Of a stretch of 64,000 bases of DNA, positions 42,847 through 51,664 are shown piece by piece. Source of the stretch: Prochlorococcus marinus str. MIT 9312 (lineage in GTDB: Bacteria; Cyanobacteriota; Cyanobacteriia; PCC-6307; Cyanobiaceae); assembly GCF_000012645.1 (NCBI RefSeq), contig NC_007577.1, positions 930,001 through 994,000 on the forward strand. Direction: 5' to 3'. The notes under the pieces are model-generated. The model made no database searches. It saw nothing but the letters and a program-made list of their open reading frames with translations, and was not told where the DNA came from. The translations under genes were made by a program, and so were the position numbers. The first letter of the stretch is position 1, and the number at the start of each line of letters is the position of its first letter.

Positions 42847-42863
42847 ATTTCTTAAATACTAAC

Positions 42864-43115
42864 TTATTCTGAGGATTTATTAGAACAAAAAATCTGTAAG
42901 GTTATTTGACTTATTTCTAGAGCAAATGTTTTTTCTGAATCACAAGCAAAAGGCCACTCTCTCACCCAACAAATTTTTTTACATATATTTAAACCAATTA
43001 CTTGAAAAGTCTTATTACTATTTTTAATTTTTACACAAGCGCCTTTATAAAGTTCTTCAGAAAAAATTAAATTATTTTTTCCATTTTTATTATCTAATAG
43101 TTCTGAATGAATCAT
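42864..43115 (-). CDS. Small soluble protein, unknown
   Basis: 83 residues from ATG 43115 (a GTG at 43136 adds seven residues). MIHSELLDNKNGKNN... with ELYKGACVKIKNSNKTFQVIGLN, a likely small beta-rich (SH3-like) domain, and several Cys (ACV, ICKKICW, FACD, FCS). Upstream of the SBP gene on the same strand. Family unknown; a Cys-based metal site is possible. Confidence 0.5.
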   Translation of the reverse strand: MIHSELLDNKNGKNNLIFSEELYKGACVKIKNSNKTFQVIGLNICKKICWVREWPFACDSEKTFALEISQITLQIFCSNKSSE

Positions 43116-43185
43116 TAAGGTGCTAAAACCAAACACTTACTTTCTTCGGTTTAACAAGCTATAAAGAAATTTGCAAACTATTTCT

Positions 43186-44487
43186 CTAAATACAACTTAA
43201 TTGACTAGCAATAATTTTGACTTCATTAAGAGCATTTATTTCATCTTTCGATTTCTCAAAATTTCCATTATTCACCTCATGAGTTATAACAACAATTTCG
43301 GCTTTATCCTCACTTGCATCTAGCTGAACAATTGATTCGATTGATACATTATTATTTCCAAAGATATCTCCAATCTTTCCTATAACGCCTGGACTATCAA
43401 GACAAATAATTCTAAGATAATTTTTTTTATTTATTTCATTGGATTTTATGATATGACAGTTTCTCCAGAAATCAAAAGATAATAATGGATCGATTGAATT
43501 ATTATTTTTTACTGAAGAGGCATGCAGATTTAATATATCTGATACTACTGATGCAGCTGTTGGACCACTTCCTGCACCAGGACCATATAACATTATTTCT
43601 CCAAGAGGATCAGCCTCTATCAATAATGCATTGTTAACTCCCATAACTGTTGCTAATGGATGAGATTTTGGAATCAACGAAGGGCCTACCCAAATATTCA
43701 AAGCAAGTGAATCGTTACTATTAATTTGTCGCCTTTCGGACAACGCCAAAAGTTTTATTTCAAATCCTAATTTATTGGCATATTCAATATCCTTTAGATT
43801 AATTTTACTAATGCCCTCCGAATGTATCTCGTCTCTTTTGATTTTACCTCCAAATGCGAGTTCACTAAGAATAGAAATCTTATCAGCAGCATCATGTCCC
43901 TCAACATCTGCAGTTGGATCTAATTCTGCATACCCAAGTCTTTGAGCTAATTTTAAGGTTTCCTTATAATCGGCATTTTCATTTGCCATCTTTGAAAGAA
44001 TAAAATTTGTTGTGCCATTTATTATCCCAACCATTTTTTTTATGCTGTTACTTTTTAATGATCTTTTTAAGGGTTCAATTATTGGAATCCCTCCGCAGAC
44101 CGCAGCCTCTGACAATATATAAACTCCTTCTTTAGCTGCAGTTTTGTATATTTCTTCTCCATATCTTGCAATTACTGCTTTATTTGCTGTAACAACAGAT
44201 TTACCTGATTTTAATGATTGCAGAATAATATCTTTCGCCAAATCAACCCCGCCCATTACTTCAACAATTACATCTATAGAGGGGTCATTAATTAATTTGA
44301 ATGGATCATCAGTTAATAAATTATTATCTAGATCAAAATCCCTTTTTTTACTAAGATCTTTAACCGCTATTTTTTCAATATCTATTTCTTTTAGAATTGG
44401 ATGTAAATCAACTTCAGAACTTAATATTTTATAAACCCCTGAACCAACAGTTCCGAAACCTACAATACCAATTTTGCATTTTCTCAT
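43186..44487 (-). CDS. hom: Homoserine dehydrogenase
   Basis: 433 residues, a full-length monofunctional enzyme of threonine and methionine synthesis. The NAD(P) fold starts IGIVGFGTVGSGVYKIL, the substrate motif is GIINGTTNFILSKM and TADVEGHDAADKISIL, and the C-terminal ACT domain (about 350-433) provides allosteric feedback, probably by threonine. ATG 44487. Confidence 0.95.
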   Translation of the reverse strand: MRKCKIGIVGFGTVGSGVYKILSSEVDLHPILKEIDIEKIAVKDLSKKRDFDLDNNLLTDDPFKLINDPSIDVIVEVMGGVDLAKDIILQSLKSGKSVVTANKAVIARYGEEIYKTAAKEGVYILSEAAVCGGIPIIEPLKRSLKSNSIKKMVGIINGTTNFILSKMANENADYKETLKLAQRLGYAELDPTADVEGHDAADKISILSELAFGGKIKRDEIHSEGISKINLKDIEYANKLGFEIKLLALSERRQINSNDSLALNIWVGPSLIPKSHPLATVMGVNNALLIEADPLGEIMLYGPGAGSGPTAASVVSDILNLHASSVKNNNSIDPLLSFDFWRNCHIIKSNEINKKNYLRIICLDSPGVIGKIGDIFGNNNVSIESIVQLDASEDKAEIVVITHEVNNGNFEKSKDEINALNEVKIIASQLSCI

Positions 44488-44531
44488 TTTTTATTTCTTT
44501 TTACTTTGAATTTAATTTTATATTATTGGGC

Positions 44532-44951
44532 CTACAAAAATTCATTTGCTTGAGACTGCATTTTCAATAAAATGTTTAAAAAACCATTTGACCGTGAAGG
44601 AGTTAAGCTTGCTTTCAAACCAGTATCTTCTATAAATTTCTTATTTATTTTAACAACTTCATTAGGTGTTAATTCATTTAATCCACTAATTAGAAATGCC
44701 AATAAACCTTTTGTTATTAGTGCATCAGAATATCCTTCCCAAAATAATTTACCGCCTTTAATATTTGCCTTAACAAAAACTTCTGAAACGCATCCCATAA
44801 CTTTGTTCTCTTCAACAAGGATCTTACTATCTGGTTCTTTTAATTTTTTTCCTAACCATAAAATGTATTCATATTTTCTTTTTGGATCTTCTGATTTCTT
44901 TAACTTTTCAACTAATTTTGATAAATTATTGTATTTTTCTTTATTTTCCAT
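44532..44951 (-). CDS. sufE: SufE-family sulfur acceptor
   Basis: 139 residues. The acceptor Cys is C54 in KVMGCVSEVFV, and the region KITKGLLAFLISGLNELTP-type helix (SDALITKGLLAFLISGLN) is conserved. SufE takes persulfide from SufS for Fe-S cluster assembly. Ends with a short KMQSQANEFL tail. The next upstream gene (5-FTHF cyclo-ligase) is 39 bases away on the same strand. Confidence 0.9.
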   Translation of the reverse strand: MENKEKYNNLSKLVEKLKKSEDPKRKYEYILWLGKKLKEPDSKILVEENKVMGCVSEVFVKANIKGGKLFWEGYSDALITKGLLAFLISGLNELTPNEVVKINKKFIEDTGLKASLTPSRSNGFLNILLKMQSQANEFL

Positions 44952-44990
44952 TGTTTTAAAAACTATTTATAAATTGCTTTAAAATTTTTA

Positions 44991-45548
44991 TTATACAAAT
45001 ATTTCTTTTTCTGTGATAAAGCCTGATAAGGGAATATCCCACTCAGCCCTGGTTAATGGAGTCTTACTTACACAATTAGAAGTTAATACTCCAATACATG
45101 GAACATTACGCCAATTTTTATCTCTTCTTAATTTATCAAAATAGCCTCCTCCATAACCTAATCTTATTAAATTTTTATCAACAGAAAGACATGGAACAAA
45201 TATTATACTTATCTGCTCATGACTTAATAAAAAAGAGTTATTTGGACTTAGTATCCCCTCTGAGTCTTTTGTAAGAGTTTTTTCATCCCATGGATAAAAA
45301 AACAACTCTTTCTTATCTATACATTTTGGCAAAGCTACAGAATTTTTTTCCTTGAGACTTCTTATATCTACTTCATTTTTCAAAGGCCAATATATAGCTA
45401 TGTAACCAATATTTTTATATTCCTTAACAAAGGTATCAACAAATAGTTTTACATTCTTTTCTACATTTTCCCTTTGAATTAGAGAAATCTCATTTCTAAG
45501 TTTTCTAAACGTATCCCTCTCAAATTTCTTTTTATCAAAGATAGTCAT
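44991..45548 (-). CDS. 5-formyltetrahydrofolate cyclo-ligase
   Basis: 185 residues. The signature motif LIRLGYGGGYFDKL (about residues 128-141) and the ATP-binding start FRKLRNEIS near the N-terminus identify MTHFS, which converts 5-formyl-THF to methenyl-THF using ATP. It is 9 bases downstream of ruvC on the same strand. Confidence 0.9.
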   Translation of the reverse strand: MTIFDKKKFERDTFRKLRNEISLIQRENVEKNVKLFVDTFVKEYKNIGYIAIYWPLKNEVDIRSLKEKNSVALPKCIDKKELFFYPWDEKTLTKDSEGILSPNNSFLLSHEQISIIFVPCLSVDKNLIRLGYGGGYFDKLRRDKNWRNVPCIGVLTSNCVSKTPLTRAEWDIPLSGFITEKEIFV

Positions 45549-45557
45549 ATTAGATAC

Positions 45558-46031
45558 TCAGTTAAAGCCTTCCTCATTTAGTTTTGTTAATGCTATGGCC
45601 AATGCATCAGCTGAATCATCAGGTTTTGGAGGTTTGTTAAGTTCCAAGTTATACATAACCGCATCAAGAACTTCTTTCTTAGATGCTTTTCCTGACCCTG
45701 CAATGGTTAACTTTATCTGTGCAGGGGAATATTCACTAATATTAATTTTTTTAGAGGCCAATACCATCATAATCACGCCTCTAGCCTGCACCACACTAAT
45801 AGTAGTACTAGATCTATAAAAGAAAAATTTCTCTACCGCTGCTAAATTTGGCTTCCAATGACTTATTAATTCATTAAGATCTTTGAATATCTCATAAAGT
45901 CTATCCTCTTCTTTTTTTTCTTTACCTGTCTCAATAACTCCACAATCTAGCAATATCTTTTTATCATTTTTTATTTCAATAATTCCATATCCAACTCTGG
46001 CTAATCCAGGGTCTATCCCAATTATTCTCAC
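45558..46031 (-). CDS. ruvC: Crossover junction endodeoxyribonuclease RuvC
   Basis: 157 residues with the RNase H-like resolvase core. Acidic residues are D7 ([13 protein letters not shown]), E67 (AAVEKFFF) and the D138/D139/D142 group ([13 protein letters not shown]), which bind magnesium and cleave Holliday junctions. It starts with GTG at 46031, only 5 bases after chlI ends. Confidence 0.95.
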   Translation of the reverse strand: MRIIGIDPGLARVGYGIIEIKNDKKILLDCGVIETGKEKKEEDRLYEIFKDLNELISHWKPNLAAVEKFFFYRSSTTISVVQARGVIMMVLASKKINISEYSPAQIKLTIAGSGKASKKEVLDAVMYNLELNKPPKPDDSADALAIALTKLNEEGFN

Positions 46032-46036
46032 TGTAA

Positions 46037-47125
46037 TTAGGCTTCTGCAGACAATTGAAATTTAGAAAGATTATCTTTTTCATCTAACTCAAATACTTTA
46101 CAAAAAGCTTGAATAACTTTTTCACCTGAATCAACTTGTTCTAATGGATCTTTTCTTAGTCTATGTCTCAATGAACATGAAATAACCCTCGCTATATCAT
46201 ATTCATTTACTTCAGTCCTACCCTCAAAGGCTGCAATTGCTCTTGCAGATCGATTTGTAACAATATCTCCACGCAAACCATCAACATCAAGTTCTCCACA
46301 GATTGCGGAAATATTTAATCTAAGATCATCATCCATTTGAACAGAATTTAAAATTTCTTGAGCTTTAATAACCTTTTGCTGAAGTTCATCCTGTTGTTTC
46401 TCAACGCTCAATGAAAACTCATCAGGATTATCATCAAAAGATGTCCTTTGATCAACTACCTGAACTCTTAATTCAGCATCTCTAACTGTCTTGACCTCAA
46501 CACTCATTCCAAACCTATCCAATAGCTGAGGTCTTAATTCCCCTTCTTCTGGATTACCTGAACCAATTAGAACAAACCTCGCAGGATGTCGAACTGAGAC
46601 TCCCTCCCTTTCAACTGTATTCCATCCGGAAGCAGCCGAATCTAAAAGTACATCAACTAAATGATCATCAAGCAAATTCACTTCATCAACATAAAGTAAA
46701 CCTCTATTAGCTTTTGCCAATAAACCAGGTTCAAATGCCTTAACGCCTTCACTCAAAGCTTTCTCTATATCAATGGTTCCACAAAGTCTGTCCTCAGTAG
46801 CTCCTAAAGGCAAATCCACCATAGGTACTTGTTTTTGAATACACTCTAGATTTTCTCCTTGAACAATTTTTTCTAAAACTTCTTTACTCTGCAAATCAGG
46901 ATCAATTAGCGAACTATTATATGGATCGTCTTTAACAACGTCTATTGCGGGCAACAAATCTGCTAAAGCTCTAATTGTAGTTGACTTTCCAGTCCCTCTA
47001 TCACCCATTATCATCACTCCTCCAATTCTTGGATCAATAACATTTAACAAGAGTGCTAATTTCATTTCTTCCTGACCAATTACAGCTGTAAAAGGAAAAA
47101 CTCTTCTTTTCTTTGTTGTAGTCAC
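46037..47125 (-). CDS. chlI: Magnesium chelatase ATPase subunit ChlI
   Basis: 362 residues of the AAA+ type. Walker [10 protein letters not shown] (41-49), Walker B near [10 protein letters not shown], sensor-1 [21 protein letters not shown], arginine finger and C-terminal AAA lid. With ChlD and ChlH it inserts Mg into protoporphyrin in chlorophyll synthesis; the other subunits are not in this window. GTG start at 47125. Confidence 0.96.
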   Translation of the reverse strand: MTTTKKRRVFPFTAVIGQEEMKLALLLNVIDPRIGGVMIMGDRGTGKSTTIRALADLLPAIDVVKDDPYNSSLIDPDLQSKEVLEKIVQGENLECIQKQVPMVDLPLGATEDRLCGTIDIEKALSEGVKAFEPGLLAKANRGLLYVDEVNLLDDHLVDVLLDSAASGWNTVEREGVSVRHPARFVLIGSGNPEEGELRPQLLDRFGMSVEVKTVRDAELRVQVVDQRTSFDDNPDEFSLSVEKQQDELQQKVIKAQEILNSVQMDDDLRLNISAICGELDVDGLRGDIVTNRSARAIAAFEGRTEVNEYDIARVISCSLRHRLRKDPLEQVDSGEKVIQAFCKVFELDEKDNLSKFQLSAEA

Positions 47126-47245
47126 AGTTTAATTTTCTTTAATATTCAAATAATCAATAGATGTTACTTCAGAAAATGTTTTTAGTAAATATCCCTATCA
47201 AATTAAAACTACAGAGAAATAAAATCTAATTTGATTTATAACTTC

Positions 47246-47995
47246 CTAATTCCTTTTTGAATTGTTCAAAAACCAGTTTATTTGATGGACAATTCCTCTT
47301 AAAACATTTATTTCGTGCATTGTTGTATTTGCCCGTGATAAATAATTCTTAAATTTACTTATTTTTGCCTTAGAGGTATGTTCTAAAAGATATCCAACTC
47401 CAAGAAGCATTTCCTCAATCTCCACAAATGAATCATGTATTTGTTTTGATGATGCAAGATTAAAAACTTCTAATTCCTTATTGAAATTTCTTTTAGAAGA
47501 CTTATTTAATTCATACAAAACTATTGAAACTGCATGAGAAAGATTTAAAGAAGGATTATTCTTAGAAGTAGGTATATTAAAAGTCTTATTTGCCAAAAGT
47601 AATTCATTATTACTTAAACCTCTATCTTCTCTGCCAAATATAATTGCTAAATTATTAATTTTTTCAAAAGATAAAATCCAACTAACTATATCTTCTGAAG
47701 ATTCAAAGACTGAATCTTTACTAACATCTATCCTGCCACAAGATGCGATAACTAAATCACAATCAAAAATTGCATTTTCTAAATTATCGAAAATTTTGCA
47801 ATGATCAAGATATTTTTGACCTTTAAGGGCCATTTTTTTTGCTTTTAAAGAGAATATATCGCATTTTGGAGAAACAATTCTTAATTCATCGACTTCAAAA
47901 TTGGAGCATAACCTTGCTACACTCCCAACATTTAAAGGGCCGTTTGGTTCAACTAATATTACTTTTAAATTAGAAAAATTTTTCCCCAAAATCAT
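47246..47995 (-). CDS. tRNA/rRNA 2'-O-methyltransferase, TrmJ-like
   Basis: 249 residues of the SPOUT class. It starts LKVILVEPNGPLNVGSVARLCSNF, and has the knot motifs AIIFGREDRGLSNNEL and IPTSKNNPSLNLSHAVSIVLYEL, the pattern of TrmJ/TrmH-type enzymes that methylate ribose at tRNA position 32 or similar. Its start overlaps the cytM stop by 4 bases. The exact target is not decided. Confidence 0.88.
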   Translation of the reverse strand: MILGKNFSNLKVILVEPNGPLNVGSVARLCSNFEVDELRIVSPKCDIFSLKAKKMALKGQKYLDHCKIFDNLENAIFDCDLVIASCGRIDVSKDSVFESSEDIVSWILSFEKINNLAIIFGREDRGLSNNELLLANKTFNIPTSKNNPSLNLSHAVSIVLYELNKSSKRNFNKELEVFNLASSKQIHDSFVEIEEMLLGVGYLLEHTSKAKISKFKNYLSRANTTMHEINVLRGIVHQINWFLNNSKRN

Positions 47996-48378
47996 TCAAG
48001 GCTATGTAGATATTTTAACAAATTGGACATATTTACAGGATCAATTTCAAAACTTGGCATGGGAGGAGTAAGCCCACCAGTAACTTGTTTTATTATCTCT
48101 TTATCATTCAATCGTTGAGTTATTGAATGCAAGTCTGGCCCCACTAATCCTCTTGCTGTAATTCCATGACATCCAACACAATTTATCTTAAAAAGAGCAT
48201 CTCCTTCCTTAGCAGATCCATTAAGCTCAAGAGTATCAATAATATATTTATTATTTTCATGATTATTTAAGAAAAATATTGAAAAACATAACAATGAAAC
48301 TATAAAAACAATAAAAAACTTTTTGAAAAATTCTCTTTTAATGTCTCTTTCTGCTGCAGATGATGAAGATGTTGACAC
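47992..48378 (-). CDS. cytM: Cytochrome cM
   Basis: 128 residues, GTG start 48378. An N-terminal membrane anchor (about 20-38) and one haem c site CVGCHG (C67, C70, H71), with M107 as likely sixth ligand (PPMPSF). CytM is a cyanobacterial thylakoid and cytoplasmic membrane cytochrome used under stress. It is divergent from petG and overlaps the trmJ-like start by 4 bases. Confidence 0.88.
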   Translation of the reverse strand: MSTSSSSAAERDIKREFFKKFFIVFIVSLLCFSIFFLNNHENNKYIIDTLELNGSAKEGDALFKINCVGCHGITARGLVGPDLHSITQRLNDKEIIKQVTGGLTPPMPSFEIDPVNMSNLLKYLHSLE

Positions 48379-48433
48379 AAAAAATAGTCTCTATGTAAAA
48401 ATTGTTAGTAAGAAATTCAAAAAAGGCAAAAAA

Positions 48434-48553
48434 ATGATCGAGCCTCTTCTATGTGGAATTGTTTTAGGGTTAGTTCCAATAACTCTTCTTGGATTATTCG
48501 TAAGTGCTTGGAATCAATACAGAAGAGGTTCAGGTATGTTGGACATTGATTAA
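48434..48553 (+). CDS. petG: Cytochrome b6f subunit PetG
   Basis: 39 residues from ATG 48434. The sequence [20 protein letters not shown] then [10 protein letters not shown] is the classic PetG: a single membrane helix with a conserved C-terminal tail. PetG is needed for stability of the b6f complex in photosynthetic electron flow. A longer frame to 48323 would overlap the cytM start and is rejected. Its end overlaps rsmD by 24 bases on the other strand. Confidence 0.97.
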   Translation: MIEPLLCGIVLGLVPITLLGLFVSAWNQYRRGSGMLDID

Positions 48554-49129
48554 AAATGTTAATCTTGATTGCCCATAGTCTCTCACATCTATAGTTTCCC
48601 ATAAAGTACTTTTTTTAATATCCAAGTCTGGAGAATGTTCACAAATAACTATTGAATCATTTTTTAAAAAATCACAATTGAATATTTGATTTAAAACTAA
48701 TTCATGGAATTTTACATTATATGGAGGGTCTATATAAACAAAATCAAATTTTAATTTATTTAAATCTACAATTTTAGATGATAACTTTCTCTCATAATCT
48801 GGTTTTGTCCAGCTCAAAACGTCTTTACAAATAACATCAATATCATTTTTTCTATTATCTATATCTTGCAACGAAAGTAAATTTTTTAAGCAAATTTTTG
48901 AGTTGTTTTTGTTTTTCTCAATAGCAATAATTTTTCTTGCCCCGTGATTATATGCTTCACATGATATGGCTCCTGTTCCACTAAATAAATCTAACCAGTT
49001 ACTATTTTCAACTCTGTTATTCAATATATTAAATATAGCCTCTCTAACTCTCAAAGTTGTAGGTCTTGTATAAATATTATTTGGACTTTGGAGTTTTTTA
49101 CCACCTATTAATCTTAAATTTGTCTTCAT
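48530..49129 (-). CDS. rsmD: 16S rRNA (guanine966-N2)-methyltransferase RsmD
   Basis: 199 residues. RsmD markers are [24 protein letters not shown], the SAM site [19 protein letters not shown] and the catalytic IDPPYN. It methylates G966 in 16S rRNA. It lies 13 bases downstream of hisH on the same strand and overlaps the end of petG. Confidence 0.9.
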   Translation of the reverse strand: MKTNLRLIGGKKLQSPNNIYTRPTTLRVREAIFNILNNRVENSNWLDLFSGTGAISCEAYNHGARKIIAIEKNKNNSKICLKNLLSLQDIDNRKNDIDVICKDVLSWTKPDYERKLSSKIVDLNKLKFDFVYIDPPYNVKFHELVLNQIFNCDFLKNDSIVICEHSPDLDIKKSTLWETIDVRDYGQSRLTFLINVQHT

Positions 49130-49142
49130 CAGTAATTATCAG

Positions 49143-49760
49143 TTATTGAATATTACTAAGCCATCTTCTCAAAAGTTTTTCTCCAGTTTTACCAGATTTC
49201 TCAGGATGAAATTGACAAGCTAATAAATTATCATTTTCAATCATAGCTGTTAATTTTTCAGAACCATAATTAACCTGAGCTGCAATAATACTGAAGTCAT
49301 CTGGGATTGCATGATAGGAATGGACAAAATAGACCCAATTATTTAATTCCTCTAGTTCTAATAAAGTATTTGTTTTTGTAGGTAGAAGTTCGCACCAACC
49401 CATGTGGGGGATTCTTTGATTAACTATATTGGGTATTTTTTGAATTTTGCCCTTTAAAATACCTAGTCCTTGAACTTTTCCTTCATCACTAGATTCAAAA
49501 AGAAGTTGAAGACCTAAACAAATTCCTAAAAAAGACTTACCACTATTAATCCAATTTTTCAAATCAATTATCAAATCAGTATTTATAAGATTAATCATCG
49601 CAGGATCAAATGCTCCAACTCCAGGAAGTATTATCGCCTTACAAGCTTTTGATTCACTAAAGTTTTTAATTAAAATTATTTCTTCTCCAAGACTTTCTAG
49701 AGATTTTGTTACTGAATGAATATTACCCATTCCATAGTCTATAAGTCCAATTTTATGCAA
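49143..49760 (-). CDS. hisH: Imidazole glycerol phosphate synthase glutamine amidotransferase subunit HisH
   Basis: 205 residues, TTG start 49760. Class I GATase with nucleophile C81 in LGICLGLQLLFE and the CQFHPEKSG His/Glu pair near the C-terminus. It provides ammonia to HisF in histidine synthesis. It begins 6 bases after trxA ends. Confidence 0.93.
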   Translation of the reverse strand: MHKIGLIDYGMGNIHSVTKSLESLGEEIILIKNFSESKACKAIILPGVGAFDPAMINLINTDLIIDLKNWINSGKSFLGICLGLQLLFESSDEGKVQGLGILKGKIQKIPNIVNQRIPHMGWCELLPTKTNTLLELEELNNWVYFVHSYHAIPDDFSIIAAQVNYGSEKLTAMIENDNLLACQFHPEKSGKTGEKLLRRWLSNIQ

Positions 49761-49766
49761 AGCTAT

Positions 49767-50090
49767 TTATAGATGCTTAGTTAAAGTGCTCGAAAGAGTT
49801 GCTTTTGGTACGGCTCCAACCACAGTATCAACTTTCTGACCTCCTTTAAAGATCATTAATGTTGGAATACTTCTAATTCCATATTGACTCGCAACATTTG
49901 GGTTTTCATCTGTATTTAATTTAAAAACTTTAATTTTCCCTTCAAAGTCTTTCGAGATTTCTTCTACAACTGGTGCTACCATCCTACATGGACCGCACCA
50001 TGGCGCCCAAAAATCAACCAATACTGGTAGATCACTTTGCAGTACATCCTTGTCAAATGAAGAATCAGTTACGGCTGGAGCTGATGACAT
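49767..50090 (-). CDS. trxA: Thioredoxin
   Basis: 107 residues, one thioredoxin domain with the redox motif WCGPC (C32, C35) and the cis-proline segment [13 protein letters not shown]. General cytoplasmic disulphide reductant, including regulation of Calvin-cycle enzymes. Upstream on the same strand lies Yfr1 and then guaB3. Confidence 0.96.
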   Translation of the reverse strand: MSSAPAVTDSSFDKDVLQSDLPVLVDFWAPWCGPCRMVAPVVEEISKDFEGKIKVFKLNTDENPNVASQYGIRSIPTLMIFKGGQKVDTVVGAVPKATLSSTLTKHL

Positions 50091-50181
50091 AATTTAAGTA
50101 TTCCTTTTAGAAAATTTAGCAAGCTATTCTTTTAAGTGATGATTTCATTACAGATAAAATAATATAAGTAACAAAATATCT

Positions 50182-50237
50182 AAAAAAAGCCCGAATAATC
50201 GGGCGATTTAGTGTGTGAGGAGTATGGGGTTTCCCCC
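50182..50237 (-). ncRNA. yfr1: Yfr1 regulatory RNA
   Basis: On the minus strand the RNA begins GGGGGAAACCCC (a 5' stem-loop), then ACTCCTCACACAC in the single-stranded part, then GCCCGATTATTCGGGC with a T run (terminator). Two stems flanking the ultra-conserved ACUCCUCACAC is the definition of Yfr1, and its place between guaB and trxA is the known location in picocyanobacteria. Yfr1 acts by pairing its unpaired motif with target mRNAs. Confidence 0.97.
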
Positions 50238-50245
50238 ATTTTTTA

Positions 50246-50275
50246 ATAATAACTCCTAAAGAGAAAATTGTTCAA
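50246..50275 (-). promoter_or_regulatory. Yfr1 promoter
   Basis: Read on the minus strand, TTGAAC (50270-50275) and TATTAT (50246-50251) are spaced by 18 bases, with the first G of the RNA 8 bases after the -10 box. This fits a sigma-70 promoter. No other gene uses it. Confidence 0.65.
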
Positions 50276-50321
50276 TTTAAATATTATATATACTTATTTT
50301 TATAATTTTGCTCTAAATAAA

Positions 50322-51485
50322 CTATTTACCCATCCCAAGCTGCTGAGCTTTTTGATAAACCTTACCCTCCGTAAGAAGAGATGGTGCAATAACTATTTCA
50401 ACCTCCTGCATTTCTTTAATATTTTTAGCCCCAAGAGTACTCATTGATGTTCTAATAGCTCCTAATAAATTATGTGTACCATCATCAAGCAAAGCAGGGC
50501 CTTTAATTATCCTTTCTAAGGAACCTGTCGAACCAACTTCAATTCTTGTCCCTCTTGGCAATATTGGACTTGGAGTAGCCATACCCCAGTGAAATCCTTT
50601 ACCTGGAGCATTTGAGGATTTAGCTATTGGTGAGCCAATCATTACAGCATCTGCACCACAAGCTAAACATTTACAAATATCTCCGCCTGTTACAATTCCT
50701 CCATCTCCGATAATAGGAATATAATGACCACTTTCTTTAAAATAATCATCTCTTGCCGAACTACAATCAGCAATTGCAGTTGCTTGTGGGATTCCAATTC
50801 CTAGTACCCCTCTTGAAGTACATGCCGCTCCAGGGCCTATACCAACCATTAATCCTGCAACTCCAGCCTGCATAAGAAGTTTAGCAACTTCGTAAGTAAC
50901 ACAATTACCAGCTATAACAGGGACATTCATAGATTGACAGAGGTTTTTAATATTTAAGGTTTCCTTACCTTCCATGCCAAGATGCTCAGTTGAGACGACT
51001 GTTCCTTGAAGAAAAAATAAATCTATTTTGGAATTATTAAGTGTTTCCTTAAATTTTATGGCAGCTTGAGGAGTTCCACTAAACGCAGCTATACCTCCTC
51101 TTTCTTTAACCTCATTTATTCTCTGTAAAATTAATTTCTCCTTAACAGGTTCACTGTATATCTTCTGCATTAATGGGACAAAATCATTTTTCCCTACTGA
51201 TGCTATTTGATTTAATGTTTCATCAGGATTATCATAACGTGTTTGAATGCCTTCCATATTAATAACCCCTAGGGCACCTAATTTGGTAAGTTCTACAGCC
51301 GTATTAACATCCACTACGCTGTCCATAGCGCTAGCTACAATTGGAACTTCTCTCTTTAAATCCCCTATTAACCAGGAAGGATCAGTTAAATCGTAATCTA
51401 GTGTTCTTTTGCCAGGGACTAAAGCTATTTCATCAATACCATAAGCCCTTCTGACATTTTTGTTCAAACCAAGTTCAATATTCAC
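50322..51485 (-). CDS. guaB3: GuaB3-type IMP dehydrogenase-related protein
   Basis: 387 residues, GTG start 51485. The IMPDH barrel is present with ASAMDSVVD, GNCVTYEVAKLL, and the active-site C222 in GIGPGAACTSRG, but there is no CBS insert, so the protein is about 100 residues shorter than GuaB. That makes it GuaB3, a distinct family; GMP reductase-like or IMPDH-like activity has not been shown in this organism. Confidence 0.85.
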   Translation of the reverse strand: MNIELGLNKNVRRAYGIDEIALVPGKRTLDYDLTDPSWLIGDLKREVPIVASAMDSVVDVNTAVELTKLGALGVINMEGIQTRYDNPDETLNQIASVGKNDFVPLMQKIYSEPVKEKLILQRINEVKERGGIAAFSGTPQAAIKFKETLNNSKIDLFFLQGTVVSTEHLGMEGKETLNIKNLCQSMNVPVIAGNCVTYEVAKLLMQAGVAGLMVGIGPGAACTSRGVLGIGIPQATAIADCSSARDDYFKESGHYIPIIGDGGIVTGGDICKCLACGADAVMIGSPIAKSSNAPGKGFHWGMATPSPILPRGTRIEVGSTGSLERIIKGPALLDDGTHNLLGAIRTSMSTLGAKNIKEMQEVEIVIAPSLLTEGKVYQKAQQLGMGK

Positions 51486-51664
51486 GGATTTTTTAATTTA
51501 TTCTGATTAAATTAACAACTAAAGGGGTAATAAGCCAAGGTTTATTCAAAAACAACAGGTTTTTTTTAAATTTGTGTGTAAATGTGAGTATTTGGGAATT
51601 AAATATATCCTTTTTTTTATTCATTATGACAATCAGCGATTATTATTAAATAAAGGTTTTTTGT

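Noticed and set aside
48323-48433. A longer N-terminus for the petG frame
   Set aside because: PetG begins at MIEPLL; the extra 37 residues overlap the cytM start and do not occur in PetG.
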